Assembly (NCBI GenBank): GCA_949361645.1
Contig: OX442416.1
Span: forward strand, 5,494,629 to 5,558,628
Length of the DNA stretch: 64,000 nucleotides
Direction of reading: 5' to 3'
Source: Spongilla lacustris
Lineage: Eukaryota > Porifera > Demospongiae > Spongillida > Spongillidae
Shown: positions 50,529 through 63,500 of the stretch, in pieces
Layout: each line of letters opens with the position of its first letter
Numbering within the stretch: position 1 is the first letter of the stretch
Position numbers and translations under genes: made by a program
Notes under the pieces: model-generated
The model's database searches: none
Told to the model about the DNA's origin: nothing
What the model saw: only the letters and a program-made list of their open reading frames with translations

Positions 50529-52139
50529 TAATATTATGCCACACATACTATGAAGTGTTGCAACTCATGAGATGAAGCGTAAGGACTTTCCTCTGTTAGA
50601 AGTCAATATAGTAAGTGTGTTGTATCAATACTAATGTACTGACCAAATGCACACTTGGAGAAAAGGATCATCAACTGAACTGTGCATGCGCGATACAAAA
50701 TATATACAGCTATTAACTACAATATATACATAAATGCAACATTCACTATGGACCAAGAGTTTGGGCTGATTTTGAAGCCGTTTAAGGCAATTTGATCTTC
50801 ACATGCACGATGTATGTGGGGGCTTATTTTGTGTATGGGGATGACAAAAATACAAACAATAATGGCGTTACAATATTTGTACAGACATTAGTGGTACGAT
50901 AAATTTTGTATTACTGTACATGCACAATGTGTACAGTGAACAAGCTGTGCATTTGTAATGTTTTGCATCTTTTGTGACATAGCTAGACTCATGCAGGAAT
51001 TGCAACTAATTAAAGAATGTGATATATATAGAATGCTAATGAGATACACGTATGACCTTGTTTTCGATCTGCTTCCTCTCCCCAGGTTGCCTAATGAACC
51101 TAATACAATTACATGGAACTTTGCGGACAATGTAGTTGTTTGTAGAGCAGTACATTAGTGCTTTTTAAGCCATTGCAGTGATTAAACCTATATACCTACA
51201 TGTAGCCATTTTTACCGAAAATACAATGAACGTTTTGATGATTCATGCACATGGCTATTCCTGCAATATGCGACTGAAAAATACCTATCATTCGTACACT
51301 TGTAGAGCTAGAAAACTCCAATCTGCAATGTACTTTCTTATTTGCTTAGCTCAAAAGACCTGCCTTATCACCCCCTTCTTTACAAATGTTGTTCTGATCT
51401 TTCCAACATTACTTGTTGGTACTTAAAGTTGCTTTGCGATTTACCGAAAATACATCTTTTAGCAATGCAGAGTATATTGACTGTGTTTGACAATAGTAGT
51501 AGTAGTAGGACCATGTGGGATTACCGGCAAGTAATGTGGGGCAATGAAGTTGTTCTTTCATAGCTGAGAGCACCCGCTGGACCTTACTTGTGTCTTACCG
51601 CCTCAACGTGTCGTGCAGTAACAACATCCATTCATGCACTCAAAATTAGTTATATATAGAAACAAGTTATGACGATGCTAAAATGGTAGCTAAAAATGAG
51701 GGCACAGCTGGCTGAGATAAGTCTGATACAAGTGGCTGAGATGAATCTGGTACATGTGGCTGAGACTGATGAAGCTAGGACAGTGAGGCTGGTGTACAGT
51801 GGTACTGATAGCTGAGATGTGGCTAGCTGGTACTGCATAGTAGCTGAGATATGAGGCTAGCACCGGTGCATGGCTCAGACTGTCAGCAAGAACTGGTGTG
51901 AGCAAAGTTGATTGGAAACGAGTCACGTGAGCGCATCACTGGCTGTGGGTACACCGCTTTACATTTTTTAACACCTCCTGAAATCGTTAATATCTGCAGT
52001 TCGGTAGGTTTTGGTGTCTTGTTTCCTGCTCCTAAGCGCTACAAATACGTAGGAGAACATCTGCAAACGTTTTAGATGGGGAAAATATGACGGGCAAATT
52101 CGATTATTTTAAGGACGTATCGCAGACGCACTTGTGCAC
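50529..52139. other. Noncoding gap
   Basis: No supported exon. A CTGAGATG-type short repeat (GTGGCTGAGAT, GGTACATGTGGCTGAGA, TAGCTGAGATGTG) occurs at about 51708-51855. Confidence 0.4.
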
Positions 52140-52460
52140 CGTTTGAACGCGGGCAGTTGTGCGTATTGATCAGTTTGTCATGTTTACTTGTTGGTTAATC
52201 CTATTTGTACATGTATGTACATACATGTAGCTACTTTTTCTGATACTTGTCACGCACAAAATACGCGGTATACGCCTCAAGTGTGGATGTCAAGTCCATT
52301 AACTTGTCACCGTTTGTGCGCGGGCAGTTGTGTGGCTTGTGCCTATTATCAGTTCGTCGTGTTTTGTTGTAGGTTAGTCCTATTTGTATGTCCATGGCTC
52401 CTTTTATTGATACGTGTCAAGCACAAAATTCGAATGTGGATGGAGTCCATTAACTTCTGC
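52140..52460. repeat. Imperfect tandem duplication of about 165 bp
   Basis: CGCGGGCAGTTGTG, AGTTTGTC/AGTTCGTC, TTAATCCTATTTGTA/TTAGTCCTATTTGTA and GTGGATG..AGTCCATTAACTT occur in the same order at about 52140-52302 and 52308-52460. The second copy ends at the acceptor of the following exon. Confidence 0.8.
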
Positions 52461-52462
52461 AG

Positions 52463-52703
52463 GGTAGCATGGGAAGGGGTTTTAAGCTTCTTAGAAGGGA
52501 AGCACTATGCTAGTAGATATGTTTTCAATTCCCTTCATGTATCAATACCATTGAATATTTTCCAAAGAGTACCACCAGCCATCACCAATTCAGCCAAAAG
52601 TGACATTTCTTCGATTCAAATAATCTCTATAGCAGAATGTCTTATAAAGAATTGGCGGGATATATCACCTCAAACTAAAGCTTCAATAGCCATGCACCCG
52701 TGA
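52463..52703 (+). CDS. Terminal exon of an unrecognised gene
   Basis: Acceptor CTTCTGCAG (ending 52462), open to a TGA at 52701-52703: VAWEGVLSFLEGKHYASRY .. NWRDISPQTKASIAMHP. Composition is protein-like with no known motif. The upstream exons are not found, and the exon sits directly behind a duplicated noncoding segment. Confidence 0.4.
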
Positions 52704-53183
52704 GGGAAAAAAAAATCGCGATATCATATCGCAATTTTTGGCGATTCTCGCGGGACAGAAAGGATCAAATAAATTATCATGACAACCATTGTACACCATT
52801 CCATGACGATATGATATCTAATTATTTGGAGGATAGTAAAATTGTCAGTACATGTAGCTAATTAATTATTTATATGCACGATGGAACACGGAGGCTACAC
52901 ACACTAATTATAAATTAATGTATTCTACACCAAATGAAATTTGAATATACCGTACATGTATTAGTTAATATTCAAAACATCAAATCAAACTTAAAAATGC
53001 TAAAAGGCCACTACAACAATATAATGACTCATTACATGATCATATGATCAATGCAATGCTCGAGGATCTGTTTATGAGAGAGTGGTGATGCATATCGCGG
53101 TTTACTAACATGAATAGTACTCAGGGTGGGTGATGTGATAATTCTTCTGATAGTGTTTAAACAAATATAGTCGCACCAAAGCT
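52704..53183. other. Noncoding gap
   Basis: AT-rich, no exon or repeat that I can support. Confidence 0.4.
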
Positions 53184-53446
53184 TTAAATAAACAGTGGAA
53201 GGAAATCATGGAATTGCAGTTCACCACCATGCACAGTCAACGAATTGGCATCGAAGATCCTCTCATTGCCTACACAGAGGCGGATTATGTACATGTGTAG
53301 GCACATGCATGTCAACTCTAAACCATTTCTTACACATGTACCTGAAGACTTGTACAAAATCTGCTCATCGTTCAAGACAGCAGTTCTGTTTTCATGAATA
53401 GTATCAAGAATGTAGTAGTTATCAACAGATATAGAGACAATGTGAT
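53184..53446 (-). CDS. Last two exons of a minus-strand gene
   Basis: Minus-strand exon 53446-53342 (acceptor GGTGTAG, donor GTACAT; 105 bp, phase 1 in and out) joins exon 53269-53184 (acceptor GTGTAG) with a TAA stop at 53186-53184. The joined text reads SVDNYYILDTIHENRTAVLNDEQ .. ERIFDANSLTVHGGELQFHD in short segments. Both junctions keep frame. Earlier exons should lie at higher coordinates; a minus-strand open frame at 53530-53724 and a frame-shifted neighbour (HIIGETIKGDDFKK) may belong to it. Family not recognised. Confidence 0.4.
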
Positions 53447-53724
53447 CTACACCATGCAGGTACATATCAAGCTTGATTTATGGCCATTTTCGGGAGAACA
53501 TTCACCACATCATTCATAGTTTTTTAAAATCATCTCCTTTGATGGTTTCTCCAATGATATGCATCATTCCATGTCATCTTCAACCACAAACCAGTCATCT
53601 TCATTTTCATAAAACACATGGCTTTAACAGTATCAGCCAGTTCAGGACTGTCACATTTCTGTGGAGGGTCTTTCTTCAGGAGGAGATGTTTGAGCTGAGT
53701 CACTTGGCATTTCTTTTCATTCAT

Positions 53725-54501
53725 ACATGGCTAACCACAATTGAATTGAATTGTATCAAAGCGTTATCAGAATATTTAAAAAGGATTCTCAGCACTGCTA
53801 TTGTTTTGTTTTTTTTTTTCCATTCCCTTCTGAACAACTTTCCAGTTTGGCAGACAAATGATTGTTCATTTACCTCTGAGCAAAGTTACTTTAAATCATT
53901 ATAATAAGTCTACTGTATATTTGTGGATCGCCAAGCCATATATAGGGGTGTACTATATAATCTCACGGTGATGATTTGGGGATTATGCGTCACCCACTTA
54001 ACCATGTGTGCATGGGTCCAAATAGTGCATTTTGGCTGTAGCCTTGTCTGCTTTATAAAGCAACATGCAATTTCTACTGATACATTAAACTACAGTACTG
54101 CTTTATGTGAGAATTGTATTTATGGCACTTCAAATCCACGACATATGCGTAGAATCTACTAATGAATATTTATAAAATAGTGATGGCTCGCACTAGACAG
54201 ATACCGTTCCATATATGCCGTAAGTTATTTTACTTAACGCTACCTGTCACATCATAGCAACACCTACGTATACGGTACATGTGTACGTGTAAAAAAAAAA
54301 AAGGTTTGCAGTTGTGTATCAATTTAGCTCCAACGGTTGGTAAGCCAATCACTGTATAGTTTTAAAGTGATCTAATTAACTGTGCTGTATCATAAGTCCC
54401 AACCGATGCTCGCCGGTGAATGATAAGAACTTCTTATATGACACAGAGTAAGTTTGCGTGTGTATAGGACCAATAGACATAAGATTGCATACCTCGTGAT
54501 A
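53725..54501. other. Gap before the ankyrin gene
   Basis: No supported exon. It contains the presumed 5' region of the ankyrin gene; no TATA-like element stands out clearly enough to annotate. Confidence 0.35.
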
Positions 54502-57500
54502 ATGTACATCTCAATGAGCGGGCTAACGATCGCACGCGTTCCACGATTATCGAGCGCGGTACCATTACATGTATACCACTACGTAGATACGAATCACTCG
54601 TCGAGATTGGAATTCATTAGTCGACGCCTGCTATCGGCTGCAAGTGATGGAGATATATTGACTGTAAGGAAACTGTTGAGTAGAGGACATGTAGACGTGA
54701 ATACAGCAGATGAGGTATGTTGCCAGAAGTGAGGTGTGTACAAGTTAAGGGCGGATGCCCAGCCCCCCTCCCCGCCCTTTTAATTAATGTTAGCCAAGAA
54801 CGCATGTATTATTAACTGCCCGGTAGGTACTTGGAAATCATTTCACGTAACGTTAAAAATCTGCGTACCCCCGTCAAAAATTGTGACTGTGGTTACGAGA
54901 GGTATATAGGTCTTTTTGAAAATTTTGTTGTCGATAGTTTAAGGACGATAAAACTTCAAATTTGCCCCGATCGTGGAGGTTTGTATGCTCTTTCACACAG
55001 TGTTATGTTTATAACCATACGCAATACGAATGTTAAAGTGTACTGCTTTCTAATTAGAGTATGCAATAAACGAAGCGATTTTTTTTTCATCCCATAATTG
55101 TACGTTCTTTGAAACGTCACAAAACGTTGTAGACATACCATTGCTATGTACCATGAAACTTTCAGGACGATCTGACGATGCGCAATGGCTCATTTTCAGC
55201 CCGCCATTGAATGTATGACAACTATCGTATGACATGTCACATTAAGATAGAATTTGGTTTACTTAGTGTGTAATGAATCCTCTGTGAGAAGATGTGGTTG
55301 TTTTATTTAAAACACTGTTTTGTGTGAAATTATGTAATTTATTCTACCTTCGGGTAATATTATCGTGCCTTAATTTTTTTTTTGATGATATTTTCTCCGT
55401 ACCTTCTTCTAAACACCTTGCATAGTTTGATTGATCTATTGTGTTATAATATGCAAGTTCAGAATTTTTGGACTATGCGCAATATTTTATTTTTGCTGGA
55501 GACGGGGGGGGGGGGGGCAAAAAAAAAAGGTATAGACACCATCCCAAAAATTCTTAAAATCAAGGGCCAGGTCAGCCCCCCCCCCCCCCTCCGCCTTAGA
55601 ACACGCCCATTTTTCGGGCACGCCCCTTAAATCATTACGTAATTGACAATTGACCACACCTACAATGAAGATAATATCAATCGTTGCAGATTGCTGTTGT
55701 AGATGTTGTCACTTCGTCGCTTGAAGCTGGAGACGCTAGCTGTTTCACTTGTACCGCGATACTCAGTCTCTCGAGCCATGACGTAATGTACGGGCTGTAG
55801 GCCTATCGAATATTACATCCCTGCAATTAACGTTTGCGGTACTCCAATAAGATATATCGTTCATGACTCGGCGTTTAAAGAATTGCAGGTGGGGCTTGCT
55901 CGCGTGAGGCGTGAGTCGGCGTGACTGTGACCATTCTAATAGTGACGTGAGCTAATGCATGTTACTTAGTAACATGTGCATCCGTGGTTTACTAGCGTTA
56001 GTATAGTCTTTATCTTTACATTGCTTTGTGACGCTTCGATTATTGCACTACTGGGTTACCCGGTAATGAATTGATGTCATCGCTTATATGAAGGCAACGC
56101 CCACGAATCGTATCTCAGTCACGTGATAATATGCTTTCCACGACGAAATAGCTTACAATCGCACTAGATAGGCAATTAAGCCCTATCTTTGCACGAATTG
56201 GACACCCATGAACACTACAAACAATATGATTCCATCATTATGTTGCTGTAGTGCGAGCTAAAGTGCAAAAAAAAAAATTAAGAAAAGTGCAGAATTTTTT
56301 TCAAAAATTTTTTTTTGGCCAAGACCCCCCCTTCCCCCCTCTAACTTTCATACCTCATAACTTTTTTTCCTAGACCCCTCTGAAAAAAAGAATAGCATAT
56401 TCGTGATGCTCTCAACGAGCTCTTCAATGTTGGGGGATGGTGTCTTCCACTTAGTTTTTTGCCCCCCCCCCTCACTGGAGACACAACATTATTGAATAGC
56501 AGGACTGACGTCATTGCGTGTGCGTGCCAATTGCAATTTCCGTAATGGTGCTACTCGAGTCTAGTTGCATTGGGAATACATACAAAGTTCATTTCGCAGA
56601 TGCTGGTTTACCTAGACTTCTAGCATCAGTAGCTTTATGAGTTATGATTAGCCATAATACATTCAATTCCTTTTCAAATTGGTCAACGACTTAGAATAAC
56701 TTATTTCGGCCTATAAATATGATATAATGAAGATATGACACTTAAAAGAGCACTAAGAAGAGGACGTGTTATGCATCTGCACTCAAAAGTTGGAAGAACT
56801 GAATACAGGTATGCTCAAACTGCTACCTCAGTAGCTCATAATTATATAGAACGTGAGTAACATTCCTTGGAGTCATAATATCGAAGCATTAAAAATATTC
56901 ATTTGTATAAGTTGTGCAAAACAATAAGTACATAAAAGTCAAAAGCTAAATATGTACAAAAATATAATTGAATTAAGAAAGAATCAAGGAGTTATAGAAA
57001 AGGAACTGAATTTAAAAAGGTGTAAAAGTTATAATATAATATTGGAGTGCTCATGAATTGTAAGACGAAAGTTAAGATGATCTTTAACTTTAGATAAAGT
57101 GTTAGCTGATATTGTACATCATGGACCTATACATTGATATTATAGTGTTGCAGAAATTCCAGTAAGTATTTATGTTCATTCTATAAATGTGTATTCTGTG
57201 TGTAAGTCTACAATGTTATGTTCTGATTTGAAAGTTTCGAATGAAAATGTTAAAATACTATAAAGATATGACAATTTGAAGATCGGCGTCATAGCGATCA
57301 CAGGTTTTGTAATTTTACCGCATTGGTCGCTCTACATTCTCTTCTCTGTACTTAACGGTCCGTTTCTCCAGTTAGGATAAAGCTACAGAAACGATAAGAG
57401 CAGTTTTGAAAACCATTAAGTATGATCTTTACACTGCTTCATGTAGTTACGTGCGAATGTTAGTTTGAAATATTTTTGTCAAGTACCTAACAATAGTGAC

Positions 57501-60500
57501 CTGCGTGTGCACGGAACCTTTTATTCATTGCTTACCATATCTACCCGGTGTATATGGGTGCAATGAAAATATACTTCTGCTTGAAATAAGGCACAAAGCA
57601 TACAAAACACATAACTGGTTTGACAGGTACCATATCATCCTTGAATACCAACATTAAAACCAAGCTGTCATGGGATATGCATGATGTACTTGTCAAACAT
57701 GTCTACTTGTACAATTTTCAAGACCAGTACCGCAACTCACTAGAACAGTGGTTCCCCAAGTATCGGTTCAAGTGTTTAACCTTTAACGTTTTTAACACAT
57801 GCAGGTGGCCTAGTGCACAGTGCAGCAAACCCAGACTTTACACAAGTCCCATGCATAGTTTTAGTGCTGTTATAACGTTGAGGTGTCAATTGTAAATTTG
57901 TAAAGTTAATATAGAAACACTGAAAAGAGGAAAAGGAATCATAGTAAACAGCATTGCATGCACCTACTGTTAAGGTTTAATATAGGGCTGTTATTCAGGT
58001 GATCTTGAGTTCAAATCCTGCATGACTAATGTGACTATTTTTTTTACCATTTGGTTTAGTGTGAAATCACTCGCGCTTGGTGTGAAGGTCATACATGTAC
58101 GTGATTTGGCGTTTCTATTGGTGTACTTAAGGTCACACCGCAAAATAGGTGGCCTTCACCTATATGTATTTGCTATGTAGCGGTATTGCATCTACCACAT
58201 TTAGAACAGCATTTACATGCAGGCGCTAAATTTAAATTCTTTCTAGATGCAACATTTAACCCAGTGAATGTTCTAGTATAAGAGTAATGTGCATGTGTGA
58301 AAATTCTGGGTGGCATGCACAAAAAAGCGATTGGGTCGTCCTGGCTTGTGTGCAACAGGTAGGACATACTGCAACGTTGCGACCTATTGGGAATGGGAGC
58401 TAACTCATCCAGGACTTTAAGGTTTGTCTTGTTACTAATAGGCAAACCATTATTAGCCAATTCCAAACTGAAATGATAAACATCGCGCGGAGGAGGATGA
58501 AGAGGATGAGGCTGTTGAGCCTCCAGCAAAGAAAGCAGCAGTTGCTCCCTGCACAAGAGGAGGAATTCGATAATTGAGTTTGGACATAGAGATGAATGTC
58601 CTGGTGAAGTAAATGAAATCATGATCAAATTGATGACGAATTTCAGGAGGCTGAAGAAAAGATGATCCGATGGATTGGTGGAGAAAGCATGAATCATATA
58701 CTTCCCTCATGTTGCCAAATTTGCAAGGAAGAATATCTAGCATTCCATGCAGCCTTGATTGCACCTTCATGCAGAACTTTGAAGGGTTTTCTCCACAGTA
58801 TAGAATATACACACCAGAAAAAGCGTTGCATAGAGCCTCTTAACAGAACTGCTGGGTATAAATGTGAGGCATGCAAAGTGGTTTTAATGGCACATGCATG
58901 ATAGGATTTTCCGCACTGTGCACGCACTGCACGTGTATACATGCACGGTATATCAATTGCATTTCTGCTGAATCTTCAATACTAAATTAGTATTTCTATA
59001 TATATTTCCACCTATCTCCATGCTTCTCGGTTTATTTCAGTGCACGTTTGTATCCAATAAAATATCGCGATAAATATCAAATATATCGCCGCAGCCCTAG
59101 CTGTCAATAGATGAAAGCGCTAAGGTCACGCTATGAACACCATGCAACAATTCTCGTAACCCTACGATGAATATTCATGCCTTTTTATCTGCAAAGTGCT
59201 ACTTTCCGTGATATAACGAAATTCATCGTTTTGTGTGGGTATATTCTATACGAGCTACATGATGAATGCAGGAATGTGTGTCACAGACGGTCTAAATGAG
59301 CAACCTTTCAATCATGATGCTATTGAAGATGTTCGATTTTTAAAAAAAGTGTATTCTGTGTGTAAGTCTACAATGCTGTGTTCTGATTCGAAGGTTTCGA
59401 ATGAAAATGTTAAAAGACTATAAAGATATGACAATTTGAAGATCGGCGTCATAGCGATCAGTTTTTGTAATTTTACCGCATCGGTCGCTCTATATTGTCT
59501 TTTCGGTACTTACCGGTCCGTTTCTCCAGTTAGGAAAAAGCTACAGAAAATATAAAGGCAGTTTTGAAAACCATTAAGTATTCTCTTTACACTGGTTCGT
59601 GTAGTTACGCGCGAATGTTAGTTAGAAATTTTTTTGTCAAGTGCCTATAACTGGGCAATCTGCATGATTTCCAATTTTTGCCTGTTCGTATAAACATGTT
59701 GCATATTGTTTCAGTTCCGTATTTTTAACTTTTTTTAATTTCGCATGTAACATATTGGTTCGCCCGTACAAATTGTATTCAAGCCTAGTTGCAGTGCCGG
59801 CCTTAATGCCTGGCAGTCGGTTGTCTGCCAGTCAGAGGGCGTAGTTTCATCAGCAGAACATTAACTGATTCAATTGTTATAATGTGAACATTATTTCATT
59901 GCATGTACATGTATAACATCATATAATGTCAACATTTCGCGCGTGCGCGCTGTGAAGTCCCTCACTCGGGCCCTATAGCCTAGTTGATAGTAAAAAGTAT
60001 ATTCGATTCCGAAATTAATCATGGTAACGCGCTAAACTGGTGGCTGCAAGGGTACTTTCCTGCATTGGTTACCCTTACCCGCCCATATTTCCTGGATTCG
60101 CCACTAAGTCAAGTATGGTTGTTTATGGCTGTAAAATCACGAAAAATAATTTGGACGATCATAAAATGAAATGGCGATTTTGTCGTCATGCTTTCGTTCT
60201 GATATTAAAAAAAAAAAAGATTAAAATTCAAACGGCAGACCTTGAAATATATGTATACACAGAAATGGATAAGAGATCCCTTTGCAACGACCACAAATAG
60301 TACACGTTTGTCAATTCTAGTTAGCACATGCATTAGTAAGATAATACTATCAAAAAGCAATTGAAGATCAGCATGGTTATTTTACACTCTTTGTTGTTTT
60401 TCGGTTGATGCAATCCTATGCACAAAGAGACAAACCATTTTACCAAGTGTATAGCTGGTAGTGTCACGCAAAAATTGGTCCGGGCAAAAAGTGGTCCGGG

Positions 60501-63500
60501 CGGACCACTTTTCGCTGCCAAAATTGCTCCGACCCCGGACCACTTTTGGTTGCCAAATTTGGTCCGGGTTGTCAAAAGTGGTCCGGGTTTTATTAACTTG
60601 CATGACACCAGTCCTTGCCCTGTTAAGTTCGTATACATGTATATGGTGTGTTGCTAAATATGATCCGAGGTAATAAGTGTGTGCAGTAAAGATACGTGTA
60701 CATGTACATGTATGACATGATTTACATTGCACGCTTTATATACTTCATTCTTATTTTTTACATGTATATGACCCTCTTTGTCCTACAAGTTAAATGTGGC
60801 TAATTAATCATGTCCTGCACAAATTTAATCAGCCTTTGCTACATGTAGCTCTTTCAGGACTAAATTAACGATTGTAATTATAAGTACACGTGCATGGAAG
60901 CGTGCCAAGTTACGTTTAAAAAAAATTAGTTTCAACAATCATGAACTCGTTGAGGGTTGAAGGCGTGTTTTGGAGGATTGTTAATCAAATAGACCCTGAT
61001 TTCATGATGGCACAGTATTCCTATGATCCATGCAAGCGCACAGCAAGTGCAACGAAAAATGAAAACAGCAGGCCCGGGGCTTTTATAAATCCTTGCCGTT
61101 GCTAAAGGAGTGACTTCCGTTGGTGTTCTTGAGTCCAAAGGAACTTGTTCTTTAAACCAAAAGGTTTGTAGCTTTATAGCATTACTCTTCATACACTATT
61201 TCAACAACTTGTTTTGTACACTGCATATGGCATGCATCCAGCATAAGAACCAAGCACCTGCACAATTTGCAATGAACTATACATTCATCTGCTTTAAACA
61301 GTACATGCAGTGTTAATATGTATATATACCTTCTTCAAAGTTATCATATAGATCCTGATTCACAATGAAATATTTCCTCCAAAAGCGTCCTTAAGTTATG
61401 ACTTACGTGTAGTCCAAAGAGATTTCTATGATCACTGCGGCATAATAATGAACCTTGCTGAAAATCAATAATGTAATGCATCGAATTCATCCTCAGTGTT
61501 CCTATATATATATAAATTATATATATATAATATATAAGCATGGAATCTGTATATAATTCAACTTTATCTTTTGATCTGCATGAGGTAGAGCCCTATACAT
61601 GTAGGTCTAGTGGATGCTGTTGCATGTGTTTCTTTTAATATTGCTGGAACCTGAATGTACTATCAGCAGTGCATGCTCGCGCATATTTGCCGGGTCATGC
61701 ATATGAGTATGTACGCTTAAACATTTACTGGGCGGCTGCATATAGTAATGGGTCCTACACAAACGTCTTAAGGCAAGGAACTGTTTCCTGCAGGTTGATA
61801 TACCCGGACCACTTTTGGCAGCCCGGACCATTTTTGGCAACCAAAAGTGGTCCGGGGTCGGACCAATTTTGGCAGCCAAAAGTGGTCCGCCCGGACCACT
61901 TTTCGCCCGGACCAATTTTCGCGTGACACCAGCCGTACTATCAAATAGGAGAAGTCTGACAGATGGTTTTTTTTTGTACTTGCGATCTTGAGATCTGCTA
62001 GCCTGCATGTGTAAGAGTGCAGTGACAGAAAATAAAAAGATGCATCAAAAAGCAGTTGAAAATCAACATACATGTAGTCAATCAACACCCTTTGTTTGTT
62101 TAGTTGATGGAATCCTACACAGAGACATAAACCTGTATAGCTGCTAGTCATGCCGTTGCATGGAAGAAGTCTTACTCAGAAACAAATGGCTTTATCAAAA
62201 CTTGCAATCCTGAGATCTGATAGCCTGTGATGTGAAGGCCACCTATAATCACCCATAGTCGTCACACTAAATTTTATATTTTGTGCGATATCACACCATC
62301 GAGTGAGCTTGTGTGGATTCACTCTTTATTTGGTGTGCTTTAGCTCTATGAATAATTGATGCCATTGTGGGATAAAAGATAACTTAGTTACGTATCAAAG
62401 GTTAATGTTGCCGCAGCTTGAGTAGTTAGGTAGAGGGCTGTAGTGCAAATGGTCACGGTTTCAAATTCCGGCTGATACAAACTTTCTTTTTTTCACCGGT
62501 GCTTGGGTGTGATGGTCGCACCTGATTTGGTGTGTCTATTGGCGTACTACGTTCACACCTAAGAATAGGGGGCCTTCTCACTTTTTTATTTGCTGTGTAG
62601 TAACACAATCACATTTGAGCCCTGTCCTATTTATTTTTCGATCCCTGTTCATTTCGTTCTTCATTGTAATAATGCATATAGTTTTGTATATATACATGCA
62701 TGTATATATTGTCCTTCTCTCATTCCGCCAGGACAATACAACCGCTATATATATGGCGAGTCAAAATGGTCACCACAGCATTGTATTAGCCTTGACTGTA
62801 GCCGGAGCTGATGTGAATATTGCAACATTTGTAAGTGATGTGTTTTAAAAATACTATGAAAGCAAGTGTGGTAAATAAGACCTTTCATAATTACACAATA
62901 ATTTTCACTATGCCTGCTACATGCATGTATGTTGAATCAATATTTCAACTTCAGAATAAAGGTCGCTGTCCATTACGGTCAGCAAGTTTTGGCGGACATC
63001 TTGATATAGTAAAGACACTAATTGAAGCAGGAGCTAACGTCAACCAGGCCAGTAAGGTTGGTAATTCAATTGAACCAAATGACTGCTACAATTCTGCGCA
63101 CCAATTACTACATGTACGCTAATTTGGGTGTTTTAACAGTTATTAGTAGCTAGTATTCAATGTATAATTGAAAGCTATGGGGGATCACAAATAACCGCGG
63201 AATAGCGGATCGTTTAGCAAATTTGCTATGTGCACCAGGGTTACCCCATTATAGTCATACATGTAATTATGCATGAAAAAACGGGGTCTATACTAATAAC
63301 AAATACATCAACATGTACTTTAAGCTATAACCTGCCCTTTGTCTATCGTACAGTCTGCACACAGCTTTGCTTGTGCTCAAGCCTAAAGTGGGGGCCAGCT
63401 AGCTAGTATATTCTCATATCAGTAAAAGCCATGCAGGCACCAGTACATGTGGAACAGGACACATATAAATACGTGTATATCAAAAGGTTTTAAACTGTCA

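Larger units (their letters stand above)
54715..62731. other. Long first intron of the ankyrin gene
   Basis: About 8 kb. It holds G/C homopolymers (about 55504-55517 and 55577-55589), a small frame at 56735-56860, a 305-bp direct repeat pair, a tRNA-like dispersed repeat, the GGTCCGG elements and a minus-strand open frame at 58453-58830. No further ankyrin exon was found in it. Confidence 0.5.

Noticed and set aside
57990..58040. A functional tRNA gene
   Set aside because: A B-box-like GTTCAAATCC exists, but no cloverleaf can be formed and the A box is poor; I treat it as a tRNA-like part of a dispersed repeat.
58173..58697. Minus-strand frame of 174 codons
   Set aside because: It overlaps another minus-strand frame with more protein-like text (58453-58830). 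Neither has a recognised domain, and I kept only the second, as a weak candidate.
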